Assembly: GCF_050589645.1 (NCBI RefSeq)
Contig: NZ_JBNGOQ010000004.1
Coordinates: forward strand, 372,001 to 436,000
DNA: 64,000 nucleotides
Reading direction: 5' to 3'
Origin: JBNGOQ01 sp050589645
GTDB taxonomy: Bacteria; Bacteroidota; Bacteroidia; Flavobacteriales; Flavobacteriaceae
Under the pieces are notes generated by a model. That model did no database searches, had not been told where the DNA came from, and saw only the letters and a list, made by a program, of their open reading frames with translations. Positions 50,008-59,634 of the stretch are shown here, in pieces. How positions within the stretch are numbered: position 1 is the first letter of the stretch; each line of letters starts with the position of its first letter. Position numbers and translations under genes: made by a program.

Positions 50008-50015
50008 TATTTTTG
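50008..50015 (+). promoter_or_regulatory. -7 box for leuS
   Basis: TATTTTTG matches TAnnTTTG, 26 bases before the leuS ATG. No TTG at the expected distance. A small TCCCC/GGGGA hairpin lies just upstream. Confidence 0.5.
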
Positions 50016-50041
50016 CGCGGTATACAAACGAAATACGGGTA

Positions 50042-52855
50042 ATGAACTACAATTTCAGTGAAATTGAGGCCAAATGGCAAAAATTTTGGGCGGCCGACCA
50101 GACGTTTAAAGCAGAAAACGGCTCCGAAAAAGAAAAATACTATGTGCTGGATATGTTTCCGTACCCTTCGGGTGCCGGATTGCATGTAGGGCATCCCCTG
50201 GGATATATAGCCAGCGATATCTATTCGCGCTATAAACGTCATATGGGTTTCAATGTAATGCATCCCATGGGATACGACTCCTTTGGACTGCCCGCTGAAC
50301 AATATGCCATACAGACCGGGCAGCATCCTGCCATTACCACGGAGGCCAATATAAAAAGATATCGGGAACAGTTGGATAAGCTTGGTTTTTCCTTTGATTG
50401 GAGCCGTGAGGTACGTACCGCCGACCCCAAATACTATAAATGGACGCAATGGGTCTTTATACAACTCTTTAATTCGTGGTACAATACCGTTGCCGATTCC
50501 GCTCAGGGGATCCAAAGCCTGATCGCCATCTTTGAAAAGGAGGGCAATACCAAGGTGCAAGCGGCCTGCGACGATGATGTTCCGCAGTTTTCCGCCTCGG
50601 ACTGGAACGGTTTTTCCGGAAAACGGCAACAGGAGATCTTGTTGCAATACCGTTTGACCTATCTGGCCGAAACACAAGTGAACTGGTGCCCGGCCTTAGG
50701 AACCGTGTTGGCCAATGATGAAGTGGTTAACGGTGTTTCCGAGCGGGGCGGTCATCCGGTAATCCGAAAGAAGATGACGCAATGGAGCATGCGCATTACC
50801 GCCTACGCCCAGCGCTTGTTGGACGGACTGGACACAATAGATTGGCCCCAACCCTTGAAGGATTCCCAGACCAATTGGATAGGACGTTCGGAAGGCGCAT
50901 CGGTTTCCTTCAACCTTGTGGGGCATAAGGAACAAATTGATGTTTTCACCACCCGGCCCGATACGATTTTCGGAGCAAGTTTCATGACCTTGGCCCCCGA
51001 GCACGAATTGGTTGCCAAAATAACTACGCCCGAACAAAAAAAAGACATAGACCGTTATGTGGAAGCTACGGCCAAACGCTCGGAACGCGATCGTATGGCC
51101 GATGTAAAGACCATTAGCGGTGCCTTCACAGGTGCCTACGCGGAACATCCGTTTACCAAGCAAACTATTCCCGTTTGGATTGGAGACTATGTTTTGGCCG
51201 GCTATGGTACTGGGGCCGTGATGTCTGTCCCCTGCGGTGATCAGCGTGATTACGATTTTGCGAAGCACTTTGGTATTCCCATACCCAACATTTTTGAAGG
51301 AGTGGATATCTCCGAGGAGGCCTTCGCCGATAAGGAAAATACGATTATCGGCAACTCCGATTTCTTGAACGGACTTTCCTATAAGGAGGCTGTTCGCAAG
51401 GCCATTGAAGAACTGGAAAAATTGGGCCAGGGCCAGGGCAAGGTAAATTACCGCTTGCGCGATGCCGTCTTCAGTAGACAGCGCTATTGGGGCGAACCCT
51501 TTCCGGTCTACTATGTGGACGGAATGCCACAGATGTTGCCGGAGGAACATTTGCCCTTGGAGCTGCCAGAAGTGGAAAAATACCTGCCCACGGAAACTGG
51601 GGAACCGCCCCTGGGGAACGCCAAGGTATGGGCTTGGGACAGCAAGCGGAATACCGTGGTGGACATTGATCAAATAGACCATAAACAGATATTTCCGCTG
51701 GAATTGAATACCATGCCGGGCTGGGCAGGAAGTTCCCAATACTTTAACCGCTATATGGATCCCCATAACCAAGCGGAAATCTATTCCAAGGAAGCTATTG
51801 GGTATTGGCAAGATGTGGACCTCTATATCGGCGGTAGCGAACATGCCACCAGCCATTTGCTGTATGCCCGTTTTTGGCAAAAATTCATGTACGACCTGGG
51901 TTGGGTCCCCAAGGACGAATTTGCCCAAAAATTGATCAACCAAGGGATGATTTTGGGAACAAGTGCTATAGTTTATAGGGTCAGCGGAACCAATTCTTAT
52001 GTTTCCGAAGGTTTAAAGGAAGATTATGAGGTAGAGGAACTAAGAATTGATGTGGATATGATAAATGCTTCCAACGAACTGGACATAGAAGGACTAAAAC
52101 GATGGCAGCCACAATATGAGAAGGCCGAATTTATATTGGAGGACGATAAATATATTGTAGGCCGCGAGGTTGAAAAGATGTCAAAACGATGGTACAACGT
52201 CGTTAATCCGGATGCCATTTGTGAGGACTTCGGTGCGGATTCCCTGCGCCTCTATGAGATGTTCCTAGGACCTTTGGAACAGTCCAAACCGTGGAACACG
52301 GCAGGTATCACAGGGGTGCATTCCTTCCTAAAAAAGTTATGGCGTTTGTACGTGAACGAGACGGGAACACGGGTTGTGGATACCGAGCCCACCAAGGAAA
52401 ATCTAAAGACGCTTCACAAGACGATTAAGAAAGTAGCGGAGGATATTGAAAATTTCTCTTTCAACACCTCGGTCTCCACCTTTATGATATGTGTAAACGA
52501 GCTCGCGGCCCAAAAGTGTGCCAGTAAGGCCATTTTGGAACCTTTGGCGATACTGGTATCTCCCTATGCGCCCCATATTGCGGAAGAGCTGTGGGAAAAA
52601 TTGGGGCATACCGGTTCCATAGCCAAGGTGCCTTTCCCCGAGTTTGAGGAAAAGTATTTGGTGGAAAACAGCAAGGAATATCCGATTAGCTTTAACGGCA
52701 AAATGCGGTTTACCATGGAATTGTCCCTAGACCTGGGGAAAGAAGAAATAGAGGCTGCCGTATTGGCGAACGAAAAGACACAGCAGCAACTGCAGGGACG
52801 AACGCCCAAAAAGGTAATTGTGGTCCCTGGGAAGATCGTAAACATCGTTGGATAA
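50042..52855 (+). CDS. leuS: Leucyl-tRNA synthetase
   Basis: 937 residues. The HIGH motif is HVGH at 48-51 (GLHVGHPLGYIASD) and KMSKR is at 712-716. An editing domain is present with TRPDTIFGASFMTLAPEH, and the CP1-type insertion and the C-terminal anticodon-binding part are complete. The Bacteroidota insertion around residues 147-192 (FNSWYNTVADSAQGIQ onward) is normal for the phylum. It is divergent from ftsX with 170 bases between. Confidence 0.98.
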   Translation: MNYNFSEIEAKWQKFWAADQTFKAENGSEKEKYYVLDMFPYPSGAGLHVGHPLGYIASDIYSRYKRHMGFNVMHPMGYDSFGLPAEQYAIQTGQHPAITTEANIKRYREQLDKLGFSFDWSREVRTADPKYYKWTQWVFIQLFNSWYNTVADSAQGIQSLIAIFEKEGNTKVQAACDDDVPQFSASDWNGFSGKRQQEILLQYRLTYLAETQVNWCPALGTVLANDEVVNGVSERGGHPVIRKKMTQWSMRITAYAQRLLDGLDTIDWPQPLKDSQTNWIGRSEGASVSFNLVGHKEQIDVFTTRPDTIFGASFMTLAPEHELVAKITTPEQKKDIDRYVEATAKRSERDRMADVKTISGAFTGAYAEHPFTKQTIPVWIGDYVLAGYGTGAVMSVPCGDQRDYDFAKHFGIPIPNIFEGVDISEEAFADKENTIIGNSDFLNGLSYKEAVRKAIEELEKLGQGQGKVNYRLRDAVFSRQRYWGEPFPVYYVDGMPQMLPEEHLPLELPEVEKYLPTETGEPPLGNAKVWAWDSKRNTVVDIDQIDHKQIFPLELNTMPGWAGSSQYFNRYMDPHNQAEIYSKEAIGYWQDVDLYIGGSEHATSHLLYARFWQKFMYDLGWVPKDEFAQKLINQGMILGTSAIVYRVSGTNSYVSEGLKEDYEVEELRIDVDMINASNELDIEGLKRWQPQYEKAEFILEDDKYIVGREVEKMSKRWYNVVNPDAICEDFGADSLRLYEMFLGPLEQSKPWNTAGITGVHSFLKKLWRLYVNETGTRVVDTEPTKENLKTLHKTIKKVAEDIENFSFNTSVSTFMICVNELAAQKCASKAILEPLAILVSPYAPHIAEELWEKLGHTGSIAKVPFPEFEEKYLVENSKEYPISFNGKMRFTMELSLDLGKEEIEAAVLANEKTQQQLQGRTPKKVIVVPGKIVNIVG

Positions 52856-52962
52856 ACCAAGGGCGGTGCTATCGTTGCTAATTGGGCATAGTATCCTTTG
52901 GTCAAAAGTGGATGTGTTGGCCGATTAACCGGGATTCCAAAGAACCACATAAATTGAACACT

Positions 52963-53220
52963 ATGACGAACGGTATAGAAATCTTGGGACTGTTGGCCGC
53001 AACTTTGACTACCGCCGCCTTTGTGCCGCAGGCCTATAAGGCTTGGAAATTTAAATCCACTAGGGACATTTCCCTCACCATGTACCTTGTATTGTTTTTG
53101 GGACTGTTGTTGTGGTTTGTTTACGGGCTTTATATCGATAGCTTACCGGTAATCCTGGCCAATGCGGTTACCGGCATGCTGGCTTTTTTGGTCATCCTCT
53201 TGAAATTGAGATATAAGTAA
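52963..53220 (+). CDS. SemiSWEET-type sugar transporter
   Basis: 85 residues. Three TMs are predicted and the PQ-loop motif is FVPQAYKAWKFKSTRDIS near residue 20. SemiSWEETs form dimers that carry sugars by facilitated diffusion. The length is the family standard. The start at 52963 is preferred to 52882. It follows leuS by 107 bases. Confidence 0.93.
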   Translation: MTNGIEILGLLAATLTTAAFVPQAYKAWKFKSTRDISLTMYLVLFLGLLLWFVYGLYIDSLPVILANAVTGMLAFLVILLKLRYK

Positions 53221-53322
53221 GGGTTTGGACATTTTGTCAGCATATAGTGTTCAACCCCCTTTCTGGCGAGGTTTTTGCTTTAAAATAGGGTATATTTATA
53301 TATGAATTAAAAAGACAACGTT

Positions 53323-54018
53323 ATGATGACATATTATATAATGCTCGGAGCAATCGCCTTGGTGAGCTGGTTGGTGAGCAACAAGCTCAAAAGCAAGTTT
53401 AAGCATTATTCAAAAGTGCACCTGCGCAACGGGATGAGCGGTGCGGAAATAGCAGAAAAAATGTTGGCCGATCACGGCATAAGGGATGTGAAGGTGGTTT
53501 CTACGCCCGGAATGCTTACCGACCATTACAATCCGGCCAATAAAACAGTGAATTTAAGCGAAGGGGTCTATAATCAGCGCAATGCCTCCGCAGCTGCGGT
53601 AGCGGCACACGAATGCGGACATGCGGTACAACATGCCACCGCCTATGAGTGGTTGACCATGCGTTCCAAATTGGTGCCTGTGGTAAGTATTACCTCGGGG
53701 ATGTCTATGTGGGTCGTTTTTGGCGGACTAATGTTGGGGGCGGCTGCCGGGGTAGGTTTCGGATTTTATATTGCCGTTGCGGGCTTGGTGATGATGGGCC
53801 TTGCAACCCTGTTCAGTTTTATAACCCTTCCTGTGGAGTACGATGCCAGTAACAGGGCCTTGGCCTGGTTAAAAAATAAAAACATGGTGAGCCAGCAAGA
53901 ATATGCCGGTGCGGAAGATGCCTTGAAATGGGCGGCCAGAACCTATTTGGTAGCTGCTCTGGGAGCCTTGGCATCCCTGGTCTACTGGGGACTTCAGGTT
54001 TTCGGTGGAAGGGATTAA
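53323..54018 (+). CDS. YugP-type zinc metallopeptidase
   Basis: 231 residues. TM1 at the N-terminus (MMTYYIMLGAIALVSWL) and HExxH at 96-100 (AAHECGHAVQHA) are followed by three hydrophobic segments near 120-165 and 195-225. It matches the YugP/neutral zinc metallopeptidase family, membrane bound, of unknown substrate. No operon partner. Confidence 0.92.
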   Translation: MMTYYIMLGAIALVSWLVSNKLKSKFKHYSKVHLRNGMSGAEIAEKMLADHGIRDVKVVSTPGMLTDHYNPANKTVNLSEGVYNQRNASAAAVAAHECGHAVQHATAYEWLTMRSKLVPVVSITSGMSMWVVFGGLMLGAAAGVGFGFYIAVAGLVMMGLATLFSFITLPVEYDASNRALAWLKNKNMVSQQEYAGAEDALKWAARTYLVAALGALASLVYWGLQVFGGRD

Positions 54019-54076
54019 TCCTGGTTAAAAATACAAATAGCAAAAAAACTATCCAAAACATGTTTAGATGTCCGTT

Positions 54077-54104
54077 CGAGCGCCTGCCTCGGGCACGGCG
54101 CTCG
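54077..54104. repeat. Strong hairpin, possible dispersed intergenic repeat
   Basis: CGAGCGCC (54077-54084) and GGCGCTCG (54097-54104) form a perfect 8-bp outer stem with an inner TGCC/GGCA stem. It lies between convergent genes without a T-run. It resembles the short GTTCGAGCGC-containing repeats scattered between flavobacterial genes, which I recall but could not check. Confidence 0.5.
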
Positions 54105-54136
54105 ATATGACAATCCCAGATTTAAGGCTGTCTTCT

Positions 54137-54607
54137 CTATATCGTTATTTGTCGCTCGATCTGTTGGTTGAGCGAAATAAAGGTTTCCGTGCGGGATACC
54201 CCTTCAATGGGTTGGATTTCCCGATTGAGCACATGCATTAAATGCTCATTGTCACGGCACAATACCTTTATCAAGATCGACCAATTGCCGGTCGTATAAT
54301 GGCACTCCAGCACTTCGGGAACCTTTTCGAGTTGCTTTACGGCAACGGGATTGCTCATGGCCTTGTCCAGATAAATACCAATATAGGCCATGGTAGTGTA
54401 TCCCAATACCTTGGGATTGATTACGAATTTGGACCCTGCAATAAGCCCCGATGCTTCCAGTTTTCGCAGTCTTTGGTGAATGGCCGCTCCCGAGATACCG
54501 ATATTCCTCGCAATTTCAAGAATGGGTTTCCGGGCATCTTGCATTAAGAACCTTAGGATTTTCTTGTCTATGCCATCGATTTTTACGTTTTCGTTGCTCG
54601 TTTTCAT
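54137..54607 (-). CDS. Lrp/AsnC-family transcriptional regulator
   Basis: 156 residues. The HTH is IDKKILRFLMQDARKPILEIARNIGISGAAIHQRLRKLE, followed by the RAM ligand-binding domain (PEVLECHYTTGNWSILIKVLCRD). Lrp-type regulators respond to amino acids. Its promoter overlaps the end of the saccharopine reductase-like gene, which lies upstream on the same strand, so amino-acid (probably lysine) control is a fair inference. Confidence 0.95.
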   Translation of the reverse strand: MKTSNENVKIDGIDKKILRFLMQDARKPILEIARNIGISGAAIHQRLRKLEASGLIAGSKFVINPKVLGYTTMAYIGIYLDKAMSNPVAVKQLEKVPEVLECHYTTGNWSILIKVLCRDNEHLMHVLNREIQPIEGVSRTETFISLNQQIERQITI

Positions 54608-54637
54608 TTCTAGGTTTCAGTTTTGATATAAATATAC

Positions 54638-54666
54638 CAAAAATACTATCGAACCTTAACTTACAA
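54638..54666 (-). promoter_or_regulatory. Promoter of lrp-like gene
   Basis: Minus strand: TTG (54664-54666) and TATTTTTG (54638-54645) are 18 bases apart. The transcript start would be about 25 bases before the ATG at 54607. Confidence 0.75.
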
Positions 54667-56029
54667 CTGAATTGGGGTTGTAACCCATATAGGGTACCTC
54701 GTATTCCTGGAACAGCACACCATGTTCCGTGAGTTCTTCTAGGATAGGCTCGTAGACCTCTTTTTGTATAGGTATTTGGACTCCAGGTGTGCTGATTCGT
54801 TTATTAAGGATCAATAGGGTAGCGATAGCTACGGGGAGGCCTACGGTCCTTGCCATGGCGGTATGGGTCCTGTTTTTCCCCAGTACCACCATGTTGGCGT
54901 CTATTTGTTTCTTTTCGCCCATGAGCTCGTATCCAAATTTATGGTACATGACGATCATGTCCTTTTCATTGGCGGCCAAGGTCCAACTATCCTCCAAAAT
55001 TTGTTGCAGCATTTGGGCCGGGGTGGCATTCTTTAAGGAAATGGTCTTGTTGGCATCAAACAGGTTCAATTCCAAAAGCTTGCCCCACATGATATCGTCC
55101 TGGTCTATTTTTAGATAATGTCGAAGTTTCAATTCCACGGAGTCCGTTGGGGAATAGGGCAAAAATAGGTTGGTAAATTCCCTATAGGACATGCCTTCCG
55201 AATTTTGCACGGTGTATCCGTCATCGGTCATGCCCAGTTGAACGAACATATTCCAGGCCTTGGAAAAACCAACCCTTCGCATAGTGCCTCGGTACAGCGT
55301 GTGCGCATCTTTAAGACCATAGGCCTCCCGGTATTTTAGGGAATCCCGGTTGGCATAGGCCTCAAAGGTTCCGTAGCCCTCAATATCCAAAAATTCCGTT
55401 CTCCTAAAAAGCTTGTGATAGGGGATGTACTTGTACGTTCCCTCCTGAATGAATTTGGCAGCGCCACCCTGTCCGGCCAGGACCACATTTCTGGGGTTCC
55501 ATGTAAATTTATAGTTCCAAAGATTGTTATCGCTCTCGGGTGCTACCAATCCCCCTGTAAAGGATTCAAAGAGGACCACTTTTCCGCCATGGCTTCGGAT
55601 GGTATCAATGATTTGCATGGCACTCATATGATCAATTCCCGGATCCACTCCAATTTCGTTCATGAATACAAGTCCCTTTGCCTTGGCTTGTTGATCTAGC
55701 AATCTTATTTCGGGACTGACATAGGAGGCGGTCACCAAATGTTTGCCGAAAGTGATACAATCTTCGGCTACCTTGATATGAAAGCGCGCAGGGAGCATGG
55801 ATACCACAATATCCGCGTTTTTGACCACCGTCCTTCGGTCGGTATCCTTAAAGATATCCAGTTGTACCACGGTACAGGCCGGATGCGACGCTATGTTGGC
55901 CGAAATGCTTTCCGGATGTATATCCGCTATGGTCAAATGAAGATTTTCGTCCTTTGCTTTGTCCAAAAAATAATCCAACAGATAGGAGGTGGATTTCCCC
56001 GCGCCTACAACAAGTATTTTCCGCACCAT
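54656..56029 (-). CDS. Saccharopine dehydrogenase-family oxidoreductase
   Basis: 457 residues. NAD(P)-binding motif VVGAGKSTSYLLDYF near residue 7 and the saccharopine C-terminal domain (MNEIGVDPGIDHMSAMQIIDTI and FESFTGGLVAPESDNNLWNYKFTWNPRN) are present. It resembles saccharopine reductases such as Lys9, but bacterial homologs act in varied amino-acid metabolism. The specific substrate is not fixed. It is followed by the Lrp-type gene. Confidence 0.92.
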   Translation of the reverse strand: MVRKILVVGAGKSTSYLLDYFLDKAKDENLHLTIADIHPESISANIASHPACTVVQLDIFKDTDRRTVVKNADIVVSMLPARFHIKVAEDCITFGKHLVTASYVSPEIRLLDQQAKAKGLVFMNEIGVDPGIDHMSAMQIIDTIRSHGGKVVLFESFTGGLVAPESDNNLWNYKFTWNPRNVVLAGQGGAAKFIQEGTYKYIPYHKLFRRTEFLDIEGYGTFEAYANRDSLKYREAYGLKDAHTLYRGTMRRVGFSKAWNMFVQLGMTDDGYTVQNSEGMSYREFTNLFLPYSPTDSVELKLRHYLKIDQDDIMWGKLLELNLFDANKTISLKNATPAQMLQQILEDSWTLAANEKDMIVMYHKFGYELMGEKKQIDANMVVLGKNRTHTAMARTVGLPVAIATLLILNKRISTPGVQIPIQKEVYEPILEELTEHGVLFQEYEVPYMGYNPNSVVS

Positions 56030-56112
56030 TTGTTTTGTCTAATTTTATACAATAATAACGGCTGCTAAGGTATCAAATTGTTACATTTATCAATAATATA
56101 CCCTTTCAAGTT

Positions 56113-56505
56113 ATGAACAAAACAATTTTTGGAACCGGAATCCTGTTCGGGACAACGGCAATTCTCTTGGGCGCCTTTGGCGCGCATGGATTAAAGGAAT
56201 TGGTGGATGCGGAAGCATTGCGGACTTTTGGTACCGGGGTGAGCTATCAGATGTATCACGCTTTATTTTTATTGATCTTAGGTGCGATGCCACAACTCGG
56301 GAATAGAGGCAAAATGATTGTATTTTATCCAATTGTTTTGGGGGTGGTATGCTTTTCTTTTTCCATTTATTTGCTGGCAACCAATGGATTGACCGAATTC
56401 GATTATAAAAAAATCGCTCTTTTAACACCTTTGGGCGGAATATTGCTGCTCTTGGGCTGGATTGCTTTGGGATTTCGCATTTTTAACGAAAAACGGATGA
56501 ATTAG
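56113..56505 (+). CDS. DUF423 membrane protein
   Basis: 130 residues, four TMs. GTTAILLGAFGAHGLKELVDAEALRTFGTGVSYQMYHALFLL is the DUF423 signature. Function is unknown. It is read divergently from the saccharopine reductase-like gene. Confidence 0.93.
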   Translation: MNKTIFGTGILFGTTAILLGAFGAHGLKELVDAEALRTFGTGVSYQMYHALFLLILGAMPQLGNRGKMIVFYPIVLGVVCFSFSIYLLATNGLTEFDYKKIALLTPLGGILLLLGWIALGFRIFNEKRMN

Positions 56506-56539
56506 GACGGATTTACCCGGTTTCCGTGTTTAAATTTTT

Positions 56540-56547
56540 TAGTTTTG
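56540..56547 (+). promoter_or_regulatory. -7 box for pckA
   Basis: TAGTTTTG fits TAnnTTTG, 22 bases before the pckA ATG at 56570. No correctly spaced TTG was seen. Confidence 0.5.
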
Positions 56548-56569
56548 TGCAAACAATAAACCATTATTT

Positions 56570-58186
56570 ATGAACGCATCCAGCCCAGTTACGAAATCGA
56601 TTTCGTTAGAAGGATACGGAATTGAAAATGACCGTATTAATTACCAATTGACCCCAGCGGAACTTCATGACATTACCGTCGCCAAAAAAATGGGAAAAGA
56701 GGCCACCTCCGGCGCCTTGGCCGTCAATACCGGTGAGTTCACTGGAAGATCTCCCAAAGATCGCTTTATCGTTGAGGACGAGATATCAAAAGACCGGGTT
56801 TGGTGGGGAGAGATCAATATCCCTTTTACGCCCGAAAAGTTTCAAAAACTCTACGATAAGGTAATCTCATACCTGAACACCCAGGAACTTTACGCGAGGG
56901 ATTGTTATGTCTGTGCTGATGCCGACTACCGAATGAATGTTAGGGTAATCAATGAGTATCCATGGTCCAACATGTTCGCCTATAATATGTTTTTACGCCC
57001 CACAGAGGACGAACTAAAGGATTTTGAGGCGGAATGGACGGTAATCAACGCTCCTGGTTTTAAGGCCGACCCCGCTGTTGATGGTACACGTCAACATAAT
57101 TTCGCCATTTTGAATTTTACGAAGAAGATTGTGCTGATAGGAGGTACCGGTTATACCGGGGAAATCAAAAAGGGAATTTTTTCCGCTTTGAACTTTATCC
57201 TGCCCGTATTTAAAAACACCCTGCCCATGCATTGTTCCGCCAATGTGGGAAAAGATGGGGATACGGCCATTTTCTTCGGTCTTTCCGGAACCGGAAAGAC
57301 CACCCTGTCCACCGACCCTCACCGTAAATTGGTAGGTGACGATGAGCACGGATGGACCAAGGAAAACACCGTCTTTAATTTTGAAGGCGGTTGCTATGCC
57401 AAGGTCATTGACCTTTCTGCGGAAAAGGAACCCGAAATCCATGCCGCTATAAAAAAAGGGGCTATTCTCGAAAATGTCATTATGGATGGTGATGGGGTCG
57501 TTGATTTCAAGGATACCTCCATTACCCAAAATACCAGGGTAAGTTATCCCATCTACCATATTGATAACGTTCAACAACCCTCCATTGGAAAGGATCCAAA
57601 ACATATTTTCTTTCTTACTGCAGATGCCTTTGGCGTGCTACCACCAATATCCAAATTAACGCCGAGCCAAGCCGCATATCATTTTATTTCCGGATATACG
57701 GCGAAAGTTGCCGGTACGGAAGCTGGTGTGGTAGAGCCCATACCGTCGTTTTCGGCCTGTTTTGGGGCGCCCTTTATGCCCTTGCATCCAACCAAATATG
57801 CCGAAATGTTGAGTAAAAAAATGAAAGAATCGGGCGTGAATGTTTGGTTGGTCAACACCGGCTGGACCGGCGGCCCCTACGGGGTAGGCACCCGGATGAA
57901 ATTAGCGTATACCAGGGCCATGATCCATGCGGTTCTCAACGGAGATCTTGGATTGTATACCTATGATACCTATCACCTACATTCCGTTTTCGGTGTGGCC
58001 CAGCCCAGACAGTGCCCAGGTGTTCCTACAAGTGTCTTAAGTCCCAGGGCAACCTGGAACAATGATGAGGCGTATTATAAAACGGCCTTTAAGTTGTCCA
58101 ATGCCTTTCGGGAAAACTTTAAGCGGTTCGAGTCGTATGCCAATGAAGAGATCAGGCGCGGCGGTCCGCAACGCTATGCCTTTTAA
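56570..58186 (+). CDS. pckA: Phosphoenolpyruvate carboxykinase (ATP)
   Basis: 538 residues. Substrate-binding GEFTGRSPKDRFIVED near residue 50, the P-loop GLSGTGKTTL near residue 243, GDDEHGW and the C-terminal NTGWTGGPYGVGTRMKLAYTRAM are present. It converts oxaloacetate and ATP to phosphoenolpyruvate, the first step of gluconeogenesis. The stop codon sits inside the following terminator. Confidence 0.98.
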   Translation: MNASSPVTKSISLEGYGIENDRINYQLTPAELHDITVAKKMGKEATSGALAVNTGEFTGRSPKDRFIVEDEISKDRVWWGEINIPFTPEKFQKLYDKVISYLNTQELYARDCYVCADADYRMNVRVINEYPWSNMFAYNMFLRPTEDELKDFEAEWTVINAPGFKADPAVDGTRQHNFAILNFTKKIVLIGGTGYTGEIKKGIFSALNFILPVFKNTLPMHCSANVGKDGDTAIFFGLSGTGKTTLSTDPHRKLVGDDEHGWTKENTVFNFEGGCYAKVIDLSAEKEPEIHAAIKKGAILENVIMDGDGVVDFKDTSITQNTRVSYPIYHIDNVQQPSIGKDPKHIFFLTADAFGVLPPISKLTPSQAAYHFISGYTAKVAGTEAGVVEPIPSFSACFGAPFMPLHPTKYAEMLSKKMKESGVNVWLVNTGWTGGPYGVGTRMKLAYTRAMIHAVLNGDLGLYTYDTYHLHSVFGVAQPRQCPGVPTSVLSPRATWNNDEAYYKTAFKLSNAFRENFKRFESYANEEIRRGGPQRYAF

Positions 58187-58218
58187 AAAAAAGCCTCCCA
58201 AATGGAGGCTTTTTTTTT
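58185..58218. terminator. Bidirectional terminator between pckA and hemD
   Basis: Arms AAAAAAAAGCCTCC (58185-58198) and GGAGGCTTTTTTTTT (58204-58218), 5-base loop. T-runs face both directions, serving the convergent pckA and hemD genes. Confidence 0.9.
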
Positions 58219-58222
58219 GCTT

Positions 58223-58969
58223 TTATTTTTTATTGGCCAGCGTAATATACTTCTGGAGCGCCATGGTCATGGAAGGCGTTTCGGGGGTAGGTGCCTTAAT
58301 ATCTATGCGAAGACCGGCAGTAGTAGCAGCGTTTATGGTAGAATTCCCAAATACGGCTATGCGTGTATCATTTTGTTGAAAATCCGGGAAATTCTTTAGG
58401 AGGGACTCAATGCCCGACGGGCTAAAGAATACCAGTACATCATAATATACATCCCTTAGATCGGAAAGATCACTGATCACGGTTTTGTAGAAGATACCTC
58501 TTTTCCAATCTACTCCCAACTCGTTCAAGGCCTCAGGGACCGACGCTTTGAGCGCATCCGAGGAGGGCAACAAAAACTTCTCCTCCTTATATTTTTTGAA
58601 AAGCGGAACCAAATCACCAAAAGCTCGCTTGCCCACATAGATTTTTCGTTTCCGATAGACCACGTATTTTTGGAGATAATACGCTACGGCTTCGGACTGG
58701 CAAAAGTATTTCATGGTATCCGGGACCTTGAATCGCATTTCCTCAGCGATTCTGAAAAAGTGATCTACAGAATTCCTGCTGGTGAGTATAATTGCCGTAT
58801 AATCGTTCAGATCGATTTTTTGTTGCCTAACCGTTTTCGCATCTACTCCTTCTACATGGATAAAGGGTCTAAAGTCTACTTTTACCTTTTCTTTTTCAAT
58901 AAGTCGCGAATACGGAGAATTCTCCATTTTCGGTTCTGGCTGTGAAACCAAAATCGTCTTTACTTTCAT
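58223..58969 (-). CDS. hemD: Uroporphyrinogen-III synthase-like protein
   Basis: 248 residues from MKVKTILVSQPEPK at 58969. Two Rossmann-like halves are seen: ILVSQPEPKMENSPYSRLIEK, DYTAIILTSRNSVDHFF, and later DLVPLFKKYKEEKFLLPSSD, VFFSPSGIESLLKNF, IAVFGNSTINAATTAGL. HemD closes the tetrapyrrole ring in heme synthesis. This family is highly divergent in sequence. It starts 5 bases after the DUF4271 stop. Confidence 0.88.
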   Translation of the reverse strand: MKVKTILVSQPEPKMENSPYSRLIEKEKVKVDFRPFIHVEGVDAKTVRQQKIDLNDYTAIILTSRNSVDHFFRIAEEMRFKVPDTMKYFCQSEAVAYYLQKYVVYRKRKIYVGKRAFGDLVPLFKKYKEEKFLLPSSDALKASVPEALNELGVDWKRGIFYKTVISDLSDLRDVYYDVLVFFSPSGIESLLKNFPDFQQNDTRIAVFGNSTINAATTAGLRIDIKAPTPETPSMTMALQKYITLANKK

Positions 58970-58974
58970 AAACA

Positions 58975-59634
58975 TCAATCTTTTAAGAGGCTTCCGATTA
59001 TCACAAAGGGTGAAATTTCGAGTGCGCAAAGGTACAAAATAAAATAGAAAAAATTGCCTGCTATGAATTTTTGATGATTTCTAATGACCGTGACCCAGCC
59101 GATACAGTTTATCGAAAGAATCAGGAAGATACTTACATAAACCACAGCTTTTGAGTCTTTTAGCACGTAAGTAAGCATTACATTGGCCAAAAACATGACC
59201 ATGCCACTATAGTTTAAGTAAGAAATCTTTTTAAAGATAAATTCGGAGATGGTCTTGTTGTTGTTAAAAACGAATCCGTTGCCCAATTGCAGTAAGACCT
59301 TAATAATCAAAAATACGATCACCAGACCAAGAATGATAAAATAAATGGCCGGATAGAAGGCATCCTCTGGTCTAAAAAGCACATGTCTGGCCAAATAGAT
59401 AAAAAGCGAAAAATTAAGCACTTGGAAAATAGTAAAAAAGATATGGAACCAGTTCAGCAGCCTGTCCTTCTTGTTGTACATGAAAATATACTTGTTGTTA
59501 AAGGGAAGGATAATGAAGTTAAGAAACCGACCATAAAAAATACCCTTTGCTATGACCACAAACAACAGGCTACTAAAGAGTACCAGGGTAATCCAATCAA
59601 CGGCATAGGTATTTCGTACTATAGGCTCCATCAA
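58975..59634 (-). CDS. DUF4271 membrane protein
   Basis: 219 residues with six or so TMs (for example WITLVLFSSLLFVVIAKGIF near residue 14 and LSINCIGWVTVIRNHQKFIAG near 180). It is a DUF4271 protein of Bacteroidota, found upstream of hemD in this phylum, which could mean a link to heme synthesis. Function unknown. It overlaps the GT39 gene by 4 bases. Confidence 0.88.
   Translation of the reverse strand: MMEPIVRNTYAVDWITLVLFSSLLFVVIAKGIFYGRFLNFIILPFNNKYIFMYNKKDRLLNWFHIFFTIFQVLNFSLFIYLARHVLFRPEDAFYPAIYFIILGLVIVFLIIKVLLQLGNGFVFNNNKTISEFIFKKISYLNYSGMVMFLANVMLTYVLKDSKAVVYVSIFLILSINCIGWVTVIRNHQKFIAGNFFYFILYLCALEISPFVIIGSLLKD

Noticed and set aside
49868..50677. 269-codon minus-strand frame over ftsX end and leuS start
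   Set aside because: It covers the confirmed leuS N-terminus and shows no protein-like pattern.
50696..51943. 415-codon minus-strand open frame inside leuS
   Set aside because: No signal, domain or start evidence; leuS is complete with HVGH and KMSKR on the plus strand.
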